From: Mucilaginibacter geliditolerans
Lineage (GTDB): Bacteria > Bacteroidota > Bacteroidia > Sphingobacteriales > Sphingobacteriaceae
Length of the DNA stretch: 64,000 nt
NCBI RefSeq assembly: GCF_014200495.1
Contig: NZ_JACHBY010000010.1
Location: forward strand, 62,001-126,000
Direction: 5' to 3'
The notes under the pieces are model-generated. The model saw only the letters and a program-made list of their open reading frames with translations, was not told the DNA's origin and did not search any database. Below, in pieces: positions 25,202-34,900 of the stretch. The position numbers were made by a program, and so were the translations under genes. How positions within the stretch are numbered: position 1 is the stretch's first letter; every line of letters begins with the position of its first letter.

Positions 25202-28200
25202 TTAAAATGAGGCATTAATACCAAATACAAAATTCTTTGCCGGGGGCAAATTATTGTAGCTTGTTGTATTTACATAATCCGGGTCTATGCCATCTTTGTT
25301 GGCTCTCCAGATCAGCCCCAAATTACGAGCGCTAATACTGCCTGAAAGCGCTTTGAATGGCGTATGCATTACTATGTTATGGGGTAAAGCATACGATAAG
25401 GCCACTTGTTGTAAACGAACCTGGCTTGCATCACGAACCAGTATATCTGAATATTGGTACCTGTTTATACTATTAGTACTGGCCCCTAATCCCGGAATAT
25501 TTGTAAATGCCTGATCCCCGGGATTTCTCCAGCGATAAGCCAAATCTGCTTCTGTGCCTAATACACCTGTAAAAGGGTTAGAGGTGCTTGCATTAGCCGG
25601 ATAATTTCCAATGGAATACTTTAAAAATTTATACCCCATCTTATAAACCATCTGCACGTTAAGTGTAAAACTTTCATATCTGAAATCATTACTCCATCCG
25701 CCAAAATAAGGTGGCGTAGTACGCCCTGCATATTTCAAGTCGGCTGATGTTAAGTTGGAATTACCGGTGGTTGATGAAACGATATTTCCATTATGATCAT
25801 AAATTTGAGAATTGCCGGTATTATCTAACCCTGCCCAACGGTAAACAAACAGGTAATCCAACGGATAGCCATTAATAGGGGTTGAAGAACCTACCAGGTT
25901 GATACTGCTGGTTTTGGTAAAGCGGGCATCAGTTACAACATCGGTATTGTATGAAAAAGTGAAGCTGGAATTCCATCCCCAATTTTTTTGTTGAACAATT
26001 GCTCCCTGCAGGCCAAACTCTAATCCGTGGCTACTTAATGTCCCGGCATTAAACAGCACGCTTGACCACCCGTAAGTGGCATCATAAGGCAATTGAGCTA
26101 ATATACCATATGACCTTTTACGGTAAACATCGAAGGTTAATAATATTCGGTTGTCTAACAATGCCATGTCAACACCAGCATTCAGTTGCTTGGTGGTTTC
26201 CCATGTTAACTCATTATTAGCGGGTGAACTAATGCTCGTATAGGTTTTACCTGTATAGGTATCCGAATTTGATCCATTTAAGATCACCGTATTTAAACCT
26301 GTCCCGGGAATAGTCCCTCCTGATCCGTAAGTCAGACGCAGGCTTAAATCATTTACGGGCTTAACATTTTGCATAAAATCCTCCCGCTTTACGTCCCATT
26401 TTAAGCCTGATGACCATAGCGGAATTGCTTTTTGCTGATCAGAAACCCCCTGCGCACTATAATTGTCAAACCTTATAGAGCCACTGGCCGTATATTTATT
26501 TAGTAATGTATAGGAGGCATTAGAATAATATGATAAATACCGCTCTTTGCTAATGTTGATAGTCCCATCTGAATAACCCGGACTCATTTGGTATGGGTAA
26601 ACTGTATTATAATATGCCGTCGGATTCACATAGGTAGATGTATAGGTATCATCATTAAAGCCATACAGCGTGCGGCCGTTACTGGTAGATTGCGTTTGCC
26701 TGATTTCTGACCCTGCAATCAAATTTAACTGATGGATATTATCCCAGGTTTGGTGAACATTAAACTGGCCACGTACGGAATAATCATCATTACTCGCATT
26801 GGTTAAATGATTAATGCCGCCTAAAGGTATTCCATAAACTAATTTACCGTTGGCTATACTGGTATAAGTATTAATTAAAGTACGTGCATTATAACTGTTT
26901 AATTGATCTTCTTCGCCTGTATTACTAATATTGTCCTGATAAGAGCCGCTGGTAGTGAAACCAATCCAGCTTAATATTTTAACATTTAGTGCAGTATTCA
27001 ACCTAATCCTGGTTTCTTTAAGAATACTGTTGGAATAATTCAGTTCATCAATGGCATTATACGTCCATGGCAGATACCCTTCGCTGGTGAAGTTATCAAT
27101 AACCTCAGGCCTGTATAACACATACCTGTTTATGGAGTTGCCACTATTGTCAACCAACATATCATAGGGTCTTAAACCAAGTGACGAATTACTTAGCGCG
27201 GTGCTGGCGGCCTGGTTAGTTTTACTATAGTTATTAGTATAAGCTAATCCTGTTGAGATGTTTAAACGTTTATTAAAGAAATCACTGGTAGTATTTGCCG
27301 TTAAATTATAGCTCTGTGCATCATTGCTTTTAAACACGGGGCGATCATTAGTGGAATTGGCTGATATGTAGTAAGTGCCATTATCTCCGCCGCCTGAAAT
27401 TGCTATGTTGTACTGCTGTGTAACGGCTTTTTGTAATAAGTATTCACTGATCTGCTTTTTATTGCTTCTGCCCGATAGTACGGCCAGCGCCGAATCGCGC
27501 TGTGCTGCTGTTGCAGTTCCACGCTGTACTTTGAACATCCACTCTGTGGCCTCGCTGTTGTTAGGGTTATAATTAAATGTATAATAGCCGTAGCTCGCCC
27601 AATTAGCCGGATCGGTAATATACCCTTTATTAAAAAGCTCCTGTTCCAGGTTAACATACTGGGCACTTGTCATCGTATGTAACTGTGACAGATCAGCAGG
27701 TGCAGAAACACCTACATTCGCATTAAAATTAATGGTTGTTTCTTTTTTTCTTCCCTTTTTAGTAGTGATTACAATCACGCCATTTGCTGCCCTTGAGCCC
27801 CATATTGACGCTGCTGCGGCATCCTTTAAAAATGTGATCGATTCAATATCATTAGGGTTAAGTCTGGATAATATGGCAAATCCTGACGAAGTGGTATTAC
27901 TTATTTGAGTGAGCGCCTGGCCACCTGCTGTTTCATCAATCATCGGGAAACCATCAATGACAATTAAGGGTTGCGACGCATTGCCCCCATTGTATGTATT
28001 TGTTCCCCTGATATTGATGGTATTTTTGCGGACATCAAAATTAACACCAGGCACTTTTCCTTGCAGGCGTTCCATCAAATTAATTGCCGGTGTTTTTTCA
28101 ATTTCTGCCGAAGAAACATACCCAAATGACCCTGTCGCCCGTTCCGGGGAAATTTTTTCATACCCGTTTGATAAAACCTTAACCTCTTGTAGCTGGGTAT

Positions 28201-28840
28201 TTTTAGCCTTTAAAGCAACTTTTAAATCAATTTTGCCATCCACGTTTACTTCAAGGCTTTCCAAGGCTATATTATTGAAAACCAAAATGGCGTCATCGTT
28301 AACGGCCTGCAGCCTAAACCTTCCGTATTCATCCGTCGCTGTTGCATTGCTTGTGCCTTTTACCATTACGGTAACACCTGGTATCGGTTTACCATCCTCA
28401 CCTAATACGGTGCCGGTAACCTCATGAGGGGGCGTAAAAAAACGGATGACTTTCTGTGTTAATGACTCGTCCTTATGACTAATGACAATGTTCTTGTTTA
28501 TTATCTTAAAGGATAATGGCAAATTCTTAAAACATGCGCTTAGCGTTTCATCAATCGACGCATTTTTAAGCTGTACACTGATATTGGTGTTTTGCAGATC
28601 CTTGTTATCATAAAAAAACACATAGCCTGTTTGAATTTTAATGACCTTTAATACATTTTCTAAAGGGGCATTATTTACATTAAGGTTTACCTGCTGGCTA
28701 TAGCTACTGGCGCTTGCCTGTACCATTGCTATAATCATTATCAGTGTAGTCAATTTCATAACCAACAGGAGTTTTTTGAGAGGTAGCCATCCTCCGCCGG
28801 CAGGCGGACGCATAGCTATGGTAATAGCATTAAAATTCAT
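25202..28840 (-). CDS. SusC/RagA TonB-dependent outer-membrane transporter with STN domain
   Basis: Domain order: signal peptide near residues 25-50 (MKLTTLIMIIAMVQASASSY), STN secretin/TonB signalling domain (VLKVIKIQTGYVFFYDNKDL and on to ~120), carboxypeptidase-regulatory-like repeat (VTGTVLGEDGKPIPGVTVMV), TonB plug (LQEVKVLSNGY, then ERLQGKVPGVNFD and IVIDGFPM, then DAAAASIWGSRAANGVIVIT), and a long beta barrel ending in GINASF. The STN domain means the receptor signals occupancy to the FecR/ECF sigma pair encoded just upstream. The N-terminal ~27 residues before the signal are unusual, so the true start may be further in. Substrate unknown; the neighbouring protease suggests peptide. 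Confidence 0.93.
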   Translation of the reverse strand: MNFNAITIAMRPPAGGGWLPLKKLLLVMKLTTLIMIIAMVQASASSYSQQVNLNVNNAPLENVLKVIKIQTGYVFFYDNKDLQNTNISVQLKNASIDETLSACFKNLPLSFKIINKNIVISHKDESLTQKVIRFFTPPHEVTGTVLGEDGKPIPGVTVMVKGTSNATATDEYGRFRLQAVNDDAILVFNNIALESLEVNVDGKIDLKVALKAKNTQLQEVKVLSNGYEKISPERATGSFGYVSSAEIEKTPAINLMERLQGKVPGVNFDVRKNTINIRGTNTYNGGNASQPLIVIDGFPMIDETAGGQALTQISNTTSSGFAILSRLNPNDIESITFLKDAAAASIWGSRAANGVIVITTKKGRKKETTINFNANVGVSAPADLSQLHTMTSAQYVNLEQELFNKGYITDPANWASYGYYTFNYNPNNSEATEWMFKVQRGTATAAQRDSALAVLSGRSNKKQISEYLLQKAVTQQYNIAISGGGDNGTYYISANSTNDRPVFKSNDAQSYNLTANTTSDFFNKRLNISTGLAYTNNYSKTNQAASTALSNSSLGLRPYDMLVDNSGNSINRYVLYRPEVIDNFTSEGYLPWTYNAIDELNYSNSILKETRIRLNTALNVKILSWIGFTTSGSYQDNISNTGEEDQLNSYNARTLINTYTSIANGKLVYGIPLGGINHLTNASNDDYSVRGQFNVHQTWDNIHQLNLIAGSEIRQTQSTSNGRTLYGFNDDTYTSTYVNPTAYYNTVYPYQMSPGYSDGTINISKERYLSYYSNASYTLLNKYTASGSIRFDNYSAQGVSDQQKAIPLWSSGLKWDVKREDFMQNVKPVNDLSLRLTYGSGGTIPGTGLNTVILNGSNSDTYTGKTYTSISSPANNELTWETTKQLNAGVDMALLDNRILLTFDVYRKRSYGILAQLPYDATYGWSSVLFNAGTLSSHGLEFGLQGAIVQQKNWGWNSSFTFSYNTDVVTDARFTKTSSINLVGSSTPINGYPLDYLFVYRWAGLDNTGNSQIYDHNGNIVSSTTGNSNLTSADLKYAGRTTPPYFGGWSNDFRYESFTLNVQMVYKMGYKFLKYSIGNYPANASTSNPFTGVLGTEADLAYRWRNPGDQAFTNIPGLGASTNSINRYQYSDILVRDASQVRLQQVALSYALPHNIVMHTPFKALSGSISARNLGLIWRANKDGIDPDYVNTTSYNNLPPAKNFVFGINASF

Positions 28841-28942
28841 TACTTTTACAATGTTTGGGTTAATACATTAAATAGTTCAGCCGATTATTTTATCCGATCC
28901 TGATTTTATCAGGATGTGGGAAAGGGTTAACCCGAATACTTC

Positions 28943-28977
28943 CCGCGGAAGTGCTTCCAACACTTCTGCGGTTTTTT
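28943..28977 (+). other. 11 bp hairpin with T-run in the FecR-SusC gap
   Basis: Arms 28943-28953 and 28961-28971 pair with one G-T. A T6 tract follows on the plus strand, the strand opposite to the operon. It would stop plus-strand transcription or fold in the susC leader. No plus-strand gene is visible here. Confidence 0.5.
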
Positions 28978-29085
28978 CATATCTCCTCTGGATTTTTTGA
29001 AGAATGGTTATCCCTTTGTCTATTGGTGTCTAGTATTTATTTTTCCATATTTTCATCCTGGGTTTAATTCAACATTCTATTTTAA

Positions 29086-30222
29086 TTAGGGGGTAACTAC
29101 AATTTTCTTTTCGGAATGCCCATCAGCTCCTTTTTCAATCCTGAAATGAACTTTAGTGAAGCTTAAGAGCTCCAAAGCCTGTAAGGCAGTTGTATTCCGG
29201 TATATATCTCCTGAAAACATTCTGTCTGGAATCTGACCTTCATATTCAATTTTAACATCGTACCACCTGGCTAACTGCCTGAGCACTGTTTGAATTGAAG
29301 CATTATGAAAAGTGAAGAGCCCATTTTTCCAGGCAATCTCATCTTCTGTATCGACATTGTGTACGTTAACCCGGTGGGTAGTTGCATTGACTTGAGCTTG
29401 CTGACCTGGCTTTAACAAAAAAGCATGGCCGCCGGCATTTACTTTCACGCTGCCCTCCAATAAGGTGGTTTTCATAAGCTCTTCATCATCATAGGCATTG
29501 ATATTGAAATGGGTGCCAATATCTTCTATAACCTGGCCTTTAACCAGCACCTTAAAAGGCATAGCTTCATTATGAACCACTTCCATATAGGCTTCACCAC
29601 TAATTAATTCAATTTTTCGTTCCTTACCTGCAAACTTTTCCGGGTAACGCAAGATCGTGGCTGCATTTAACCAAACTTTGCTACCATCAGACATTTTTAA
29701 CTGGTATTGCCCACCCTTTGGAATCGTTATGGTATCGTAAACCATCGCGGCCTTTACATTTGGAGCCTGGCCAGCGTCATAACTTATCAGGCCATCTGCT
29801 TTTTTGTTAACCGCAATACTTCCATTAGTAGTAATGAGCCCGTTTTTAGCGTTATTAAGAATGATTTTTTGCCCATGGCTGGTTAAAATGGCTTTGTTGC
29901 CCCCCGGTGCAATATCGTATGGATGGTTTTGTGCAAATTGCTGACCTGCTTGCTTATGCAGCAGAAAATAACCACTAACGGAAAGAAATAATAAGATAGT
30001 TGCTGCTGCGGCAATTCGCGGCCAAAGCTGCACCTTCTTTGCACCCGGAACCCGGGTATCTAAATAATTAATAATTTGATGAATATCCCTGGTTTGTTCC
30101 GCATCTGTTAAAGCCTTCGGGTTTTTTACCCGGTGCTGAACATACCAGGTTTCCACTATGGCTTTTTCTTCTTCAGTACAGTTACCTTCAAGATATTTTT
30201 TTAATAGATCCTTTGCCAGCAT
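29086..30222 (-). CDS. FecR family anti-sigma factor
   Basis: The cytoplasmic N-terminus MLAKDLLKKYLEGNCTEEEK resembles the usual sigma-binding helix bundle. A single transmembrane helix lies near 70-87 (IAAAATILLFLSVSGYFLL). The periplasmic FecR domain carries DTITIPKGGQYQLKMSDGSK, then VWLNAATILRYPEKF and REIELISGEAYMEV in the family form, and ends in the secretin/STN-like C-terminal domain (FTFHNASIQTVLRQLARWYD). It senses the SusC STN domain and controls the ECF sigma factor encoded 94 bases upstream. Length, 378 aa, is typical. Confidence 0.93.
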   Translation of the reverse strand: MLAKDLLKKYLEGNCTEEEKAIVETWYVQHRVKNPKALTDAEQTRDIHQIINYLDTRVPGAKKVQLWPRIAAAATILLFLSVSGYFLLHKQAGQQFAQNHPYDIAPGGNKAILTSHGQKIILNNAKNGLITTNGSIAVNKKADGLISYDAGQAPNVKAAMVYDTITIPKGGQYQLKMSDGSKVWLNAATILRYPEKFAGKERKIELISGEAYMEVVHNEAMPFKVLVKGQVIEDIGTHFNINAYDDEELMKTTLLEGSVKVNAGGHAFLLKPGQQAQVNATTHRVNVHNVDTEDEIAWKNGLFTFHNASIQTVLRQLARWYDVKIEYEGQIPDRMFSGDIYRNTTALQALELLSFTKVHFRIEKGADGHSEKKIVVTP

Positions 30223-30316
30223 ATTTTGTTTAATCCTGTTATTTATTCCAGAATTATAACAAAGACAACTAAGTTGGGCTCAGGGCCCAGATTAATTTTA
30301 AAAAAAAATAATATTT

Positions 30317-30886
30317 TCAGACAAAAAGGAAGAAAATTGCCACACCGAGCTTCTTTCTAAGGATTTTAAGAGCGCCGTTGATTTGATTTTTTACAGTTTT
30401 TTCAGAAATATCCAATTTTTCTGCAATTTCTTTATGTGAAAGATAACTTTTTCGACTTAATTCAAATACTTCACGCATTTTATCGGGAAGACCGGCAATT
30501 TCCCTTTCTATAAGATCTTTTAAATCATTAATGCGGACCAGGTGATCGGTAATAGCCTCCCCATAGTCAATAAATTCCTGGAGCGAATCTATATATTGCG
30601 ATGCAACTTTTTTATGTGCTATTAAGTTTAAAATTCTGTTCTGTAGCATTCGGTATAAATAGCCCGCCAAATTGGTTTGAAAATCAATTTGCTCATATTT
30701 ATCCCATAAAGTGATAAACAATTCCTGAACAATATCCTTCGCCTCCTCGCGATCCTGAAGCTTGGCAAAAGCATGCCTGTATAATATACCGGTATACCTG
30801 TTATAGATTTCTTTGTACGCTCCGTGGTCACCGTCCTTCAGCAAGGATGCCAATTGTTGATCGGTTAAGGGATTGTACTTAAGCAT
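30317..30886 (-). CDS. ECF RNA polymerase sigma factor (FecI-like)
   Basis: The ATG at 30886 is chosen because region 2 begins at once: LTDQQLASLLKDGDHGAYKE, then IYNRYTGILYRHAFAKLQD and REEAKDIVQELFITLWDKY, the -10 binding helix. Region 4 holds LPDKMREVFELSRKSYLSHK and EIAEKLDISEKTVKNQ, the -35 helix-turn-helix. The longer frame from 31066 adds 60 residues that fit no sigma factor. At 189 aa it matches the Bacteroidota sigma-70 family. Together with the FecR gene it should drive the SusC/SusD/protease operon. Confidence 0.93.
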   Translation of the reverse strand: MLKYNPLTDQQLASLLKDGDHGAYKEIYNRYTGILYRHAFAKLQDREEAKDIVQELFITLWDKYEQIDFQTNLAGYLYRMLQNRILNLIAHKKVASQYIDSLQEFIDYGEAITDHLVRINDLKDLIEREIAGLPDKMREVFELSRKSYLSHKEIAEKLDISEKTVKNQINGALKILRKKLGVAIFFLFV

Positions 30887-31126
30887 AGTTGTGTAACAAC
30901 AAAAATACTTAGAATTTAATATAACTTTTACACAGGCTTGTATTAAAATATAAACTGACCGAAATTCATACTTTTTACAGATATTGGAATGGTTGGAAAT
31001 TTTAAGACGCCAAAACTTGGAGATGCTGATGAACCAATTAAGTGTAAATTTCTGAGAAATTAACACTTAAAAAACTATGAATTATGTATTAAAAATCGCG
31101 AAAGTCATAACTAAATCAGCATATAA

Positions 31127-31390
31127 TCATTTCTCGCCCGTATTATGATATACAATTAATTTAAGGAGTAGATCAATAACGTTTTCGTAATTTTTAGTGT
31201 CTGTGAGTAGACATTCCAGTACGCTTTGACCATACAGTTCCGTGCCCTTGAGATCATCGACTTGTGTTATCAATTGAGGTAAACCAAATTAATAGCCAAT
31301 ATATTAAACTGATCAAAGTGTAACGGAATTGGCAGCACGACATTTCAGAATAGAGTGGTCAATGGCATCATATTTCCACTTTTTTCATAA
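31127..31390 (-). pseudogene. Possible decayed AraC-type sensor domain fragment
   Basis: The minus strand shows short translatable pieces in more than one frame, separated by stops. One (ending at 31127) reads FGLPQLITQVDDLKG, then TELYGQSVLECLLTDTKNYE and a hydrophobic helix. The piece before it (GNMMPLTTLF-stop-NVVLPIPLHFDQFNILAI) is in another frame. The order resembles the N-terminal DUF6597-like domain of AraC regulators (beta strands, then a FGIP loop and helices). No HTH half remains. Family and decay are both uncertain. Confidence 0.3.
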
Positions 31391-31946
31391 ATTAGGATAG
31401 ACAATTGAAGCGCATATAGGATGCCACAAAAAAAATCTTTATGAGGCTAGACTCCTCGCTTAAGAAAATCAATATACAATTCTCAGCTGTTATTTATCGG
31501 TATCGATTTTATTTTAAAACCTTGTTCGCAGTGTTATTCAAAATTAATATTATATTAAGTAAAAAACGCAGAAATTACTATCCGGAAAAGAAGGGTATTG
31601 AAAATGCGACTTATAACTATTGAATATTAGCTAGTAAAAATTAGAGGTTTCAACCCTCAAAAATTCACTAACCGTTTCAGATCTCTAAGAAAAAAGTTCA
31701 AGATTCTGCCACTAACCACTACAAAGCCTACCACGAAAATTTGAGGCTTTTATTAAGCTAATTTCAATTTACTTATCTATCACTATAGCGTAAATACGCA
31801 AAATTAAGTTCTGATTGATTATCATATATGCAATTCAAAAGCGAACGACCAGATGTTCATTTTTATTAAAACTTTTAACGTTTAAAATATTTGCAACATA
31901 TTAGTAAATTAGCTATTTGGAATAATGATTAAGTTATTTGATCTAA
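31391..31946. other. Gap upstream of the AraC-permease fusion
   Basis: Very AT-rich, with no convincing gene, repeat or terminator. A 60-codon plus-strand frame at 31441-31623 has poor codon usage and no recognisable features, and I do not count it. An in-frame TAA at 31944-31946 abuts the TTG start of the next gene. Confidence 0.5.
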
Positions 31947-34900
31947 TTGAATCCATATACATTCTATATTAACCTGTACGATCTAATTTTCCTGGGAGCA
32001 ATTTTTATCGGGTTAACTTTTGCTGTGTTGCTATGGTTCACACCAAAGATTAACAGGATAGCAAATCGGTTCCTTGCCCTGGCAATCGTTGTTATAGTTT
32101 TGTGGTTAGCCAGGGTATTAGGCATCGACATCGGGCTGACAACCTACGTTCCTCGCTGGAGCTGGTTACCTTTACAATTTTCGCTCGCGTTTGGGCCACT
32201 CCTCTATTTTTATGTACTGAAAATAACCCAGCCCAGATCTAAATTCGGATGGAAGGACTTCCTCCATTTTAGCCCCCTGTTACTGGAAATAAGTGTTTAT
32301 GCTTTAGAAATTGGGAAAAGTGTAAAAACAAGTACACCGACATACGATACGTTGATTTTTGAACGGTTGAATACTGTATTACAGTTATTGACATTCATAT
32401 CGGTAATTAGCTACCTATATTGGTGTTATAAACTAATCGAACACTTTTACCAGCAGCTAAAATTTAACGGAGGCGACCGGTACCGGCGCGAACTGCGGTG
32501 GTTGCGTAACTTACTGACAGGTTTCGTGCTGCTATGGCTATTGTGGATACCCTTTACAGCGATCGACTATTTTTATTATAATTTCCAATTAAGCGCGCAG
32601 GCTTATTATCCGTTATATCTTCTTTTAGTGATAATGGTTATTTGGATGGCGGCGAGCGCCTTTTTAAGGCCGGAATCTGGCGTACCGGGAGATATAATAC
32701 CGGTTTTAAAACCATTAGCCCCGGCGGCGCTGAAGCAAAAAGGTATTTGGCTGAAGAAAGCAGTTAAAGAGAACAGCTATTACCTGGATCCGGAATTAAG
32801 CCTGCGTTCACTTGCCGAAAAGCTTAGCCTTACCAGCCACGAATTATCACGGATCATCAATACGGTCTTCAAAAAAACCTTCAATGATTTCATTAATGAA
32901 TTTCGGGTTGCTGATGTGATCAGAAAAATGCAGGATACTGACTATGACCATATCACGTTGCTGGGCATTGCGTTAGAATCGGGTTTTAATTCTCAAAGCA
33001 CATTTACACGTATTTTTAAGCACACGACCGGGAAAAGCCCGGTGGAATATAAAAATGAGCTGAAAAAAGATTGCCCATCTTATAACTTGGGCAGCGATGC
33101 GCGGTTTGCAACAGTAATTTCGTATCATAAATCCACCCCGACGTGGTCTTATGAACAATTAAACCGCAGCTATATGTTCAGAAATTATTTAAAAAATGCA
33201 TGGCGCCATATCAAACGTCATAAAACCTATTCTGCCATTAATGTTATGGGGCTTGCGCTGGGTATTTGCGGATGCCTGGTCATTTACCTGGTTACAAGTT
33301 TCGAGTTCAGCTTTGATACTTTTCACCCTGATAAAGAGCGCATTTATTGTATCGATGTAAGCAACCCCAGCGTCCCGGACCCTGATCGTACCCATTTAAA
33401 TATGGTGTTCCCACCCATGCCGGCCGCTATGCGGAATGACATGCCGGGCCTTGAAAAAGTAGCCGCTTTTCAGCCTTATCGTCCAAAAGTAAAAATTAAG
33501 GAAGGCGATAAAGTGATCAAACGGTTTGATGAAACGGAAGTGATAATTGCCGAACCAGATTATTTTGACATATTACCCTATACCTGGTTAAGTGGCAACC
33601 CAAAAACAGCCTTAACTGAGCCCATGTGTGTTGTGCTGACGCAAAGCCGCGCGAAAACCTATTTCGGAGACATACCGCCCGCCCGCATGATTGGCAAAAC
33701 GATCATTTACGAGGATTCGCTTACCGTTAGGGTAACCGGAATCCTGAAAGACTGGAATAAAAATTCAGATTTTAATTTTTCCGATTTTATTTCATACAGC
33801 ACCATTAACAGCAGTTTTTTAAAATACCAGATGCCCCAGGATGACTGGCACACGATAACCGGCACCCAGGAGCTGGTAAAGTTGTCCCCGGGTGTTAACC
33901 CATCGCAAATAGATGCGCAATTCCCACCGTTCATAAAAAAATATATCGACGGTGACCCGCATACCCCTCTGCACATACAGCTTCAGCCATTTACCGGCAT
34001 ACACTTTCACCGCGAGTATGGCGGCATTGGGAATAAAGCTGATCTGAGGGTGCTGTATATCCTCTCGGCAGTAGCCATATTTATATTATTTATCGCAGCT
34101 ATAAATTTCATCAATTTATCTACTGCGCAATCCATACAAAGAACCAAAGAGATCGGTATACTCAAGGTGCTGGGCAGCGAAAAAAGCGCTATCCTGTTGC
34201 AATTTTTGATCGAAACATTTATCCTGGCTTTTTTGGCAATGGTAATAGCCGTTATTGCTGTACAGCCCTTATTGAATTTATTCGCTGAATATATCCCGGC
34301 AGGTGTAAAATTCCACTATACGTCATACACCATCTGGCTATTTCTTGCCTGTATTGTAATTTTCACCACGTTACTGGCTGGTTTTTACCCGGCAAGGTTG
34401 CTATCTGCCTTTAAGCCTGTCTCCAGCCTGAAGGGCGAAATAAGTGAGCGGGCGGGCAATAAAGGTTATCTGCGCAAAAGCCTCATCGTTTTCCAGTTTA
34501 CCATATCGCTTATTTTCATTATCGGCACGATAGCTATCGGTAAACAGATCAATTACATGCAAAATCAGGACCTGGGCTTTAAAACAAGTAATATTATCAC
34601 CTTAAAAAGACTTTGGCGGGGCGATCCGGGGAAAATGAAGGTACTTGCCGAAAGGATAAAACAATTCCCCGGTATTGAACAGGTCATTACACAGGGGCCC
34701 TCTCCAATAGGCTACCGTATGCACAGGAACGATCCTGCACATTTACAGGGGAGCAACGAAGAGCCTGTTGAAGTTTACTCCCTTTCGGGCAATGAGAATT
34801 TCGTGCCCTTTTACCATATGAAAATAGTCGCCGGCCGCAATTTGCTGCATAGCGATAGCATAAGGGAATACATAATAAATGAAACTATGGCAAAGGCGCT

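Noticed and set aside
27909..28427. 172-codon antisense frame inside the SusC gene
   Set aside because: The opposite strand carries the plug and regulatory-like domains with full motif support.
31441..31623. 60-codon plus-strand frame in the gap before the fusion gene
   Set aside because: Very AT-rich, Lys/Tyr/Phe-biased translation with no signal peptide, motif or start context.
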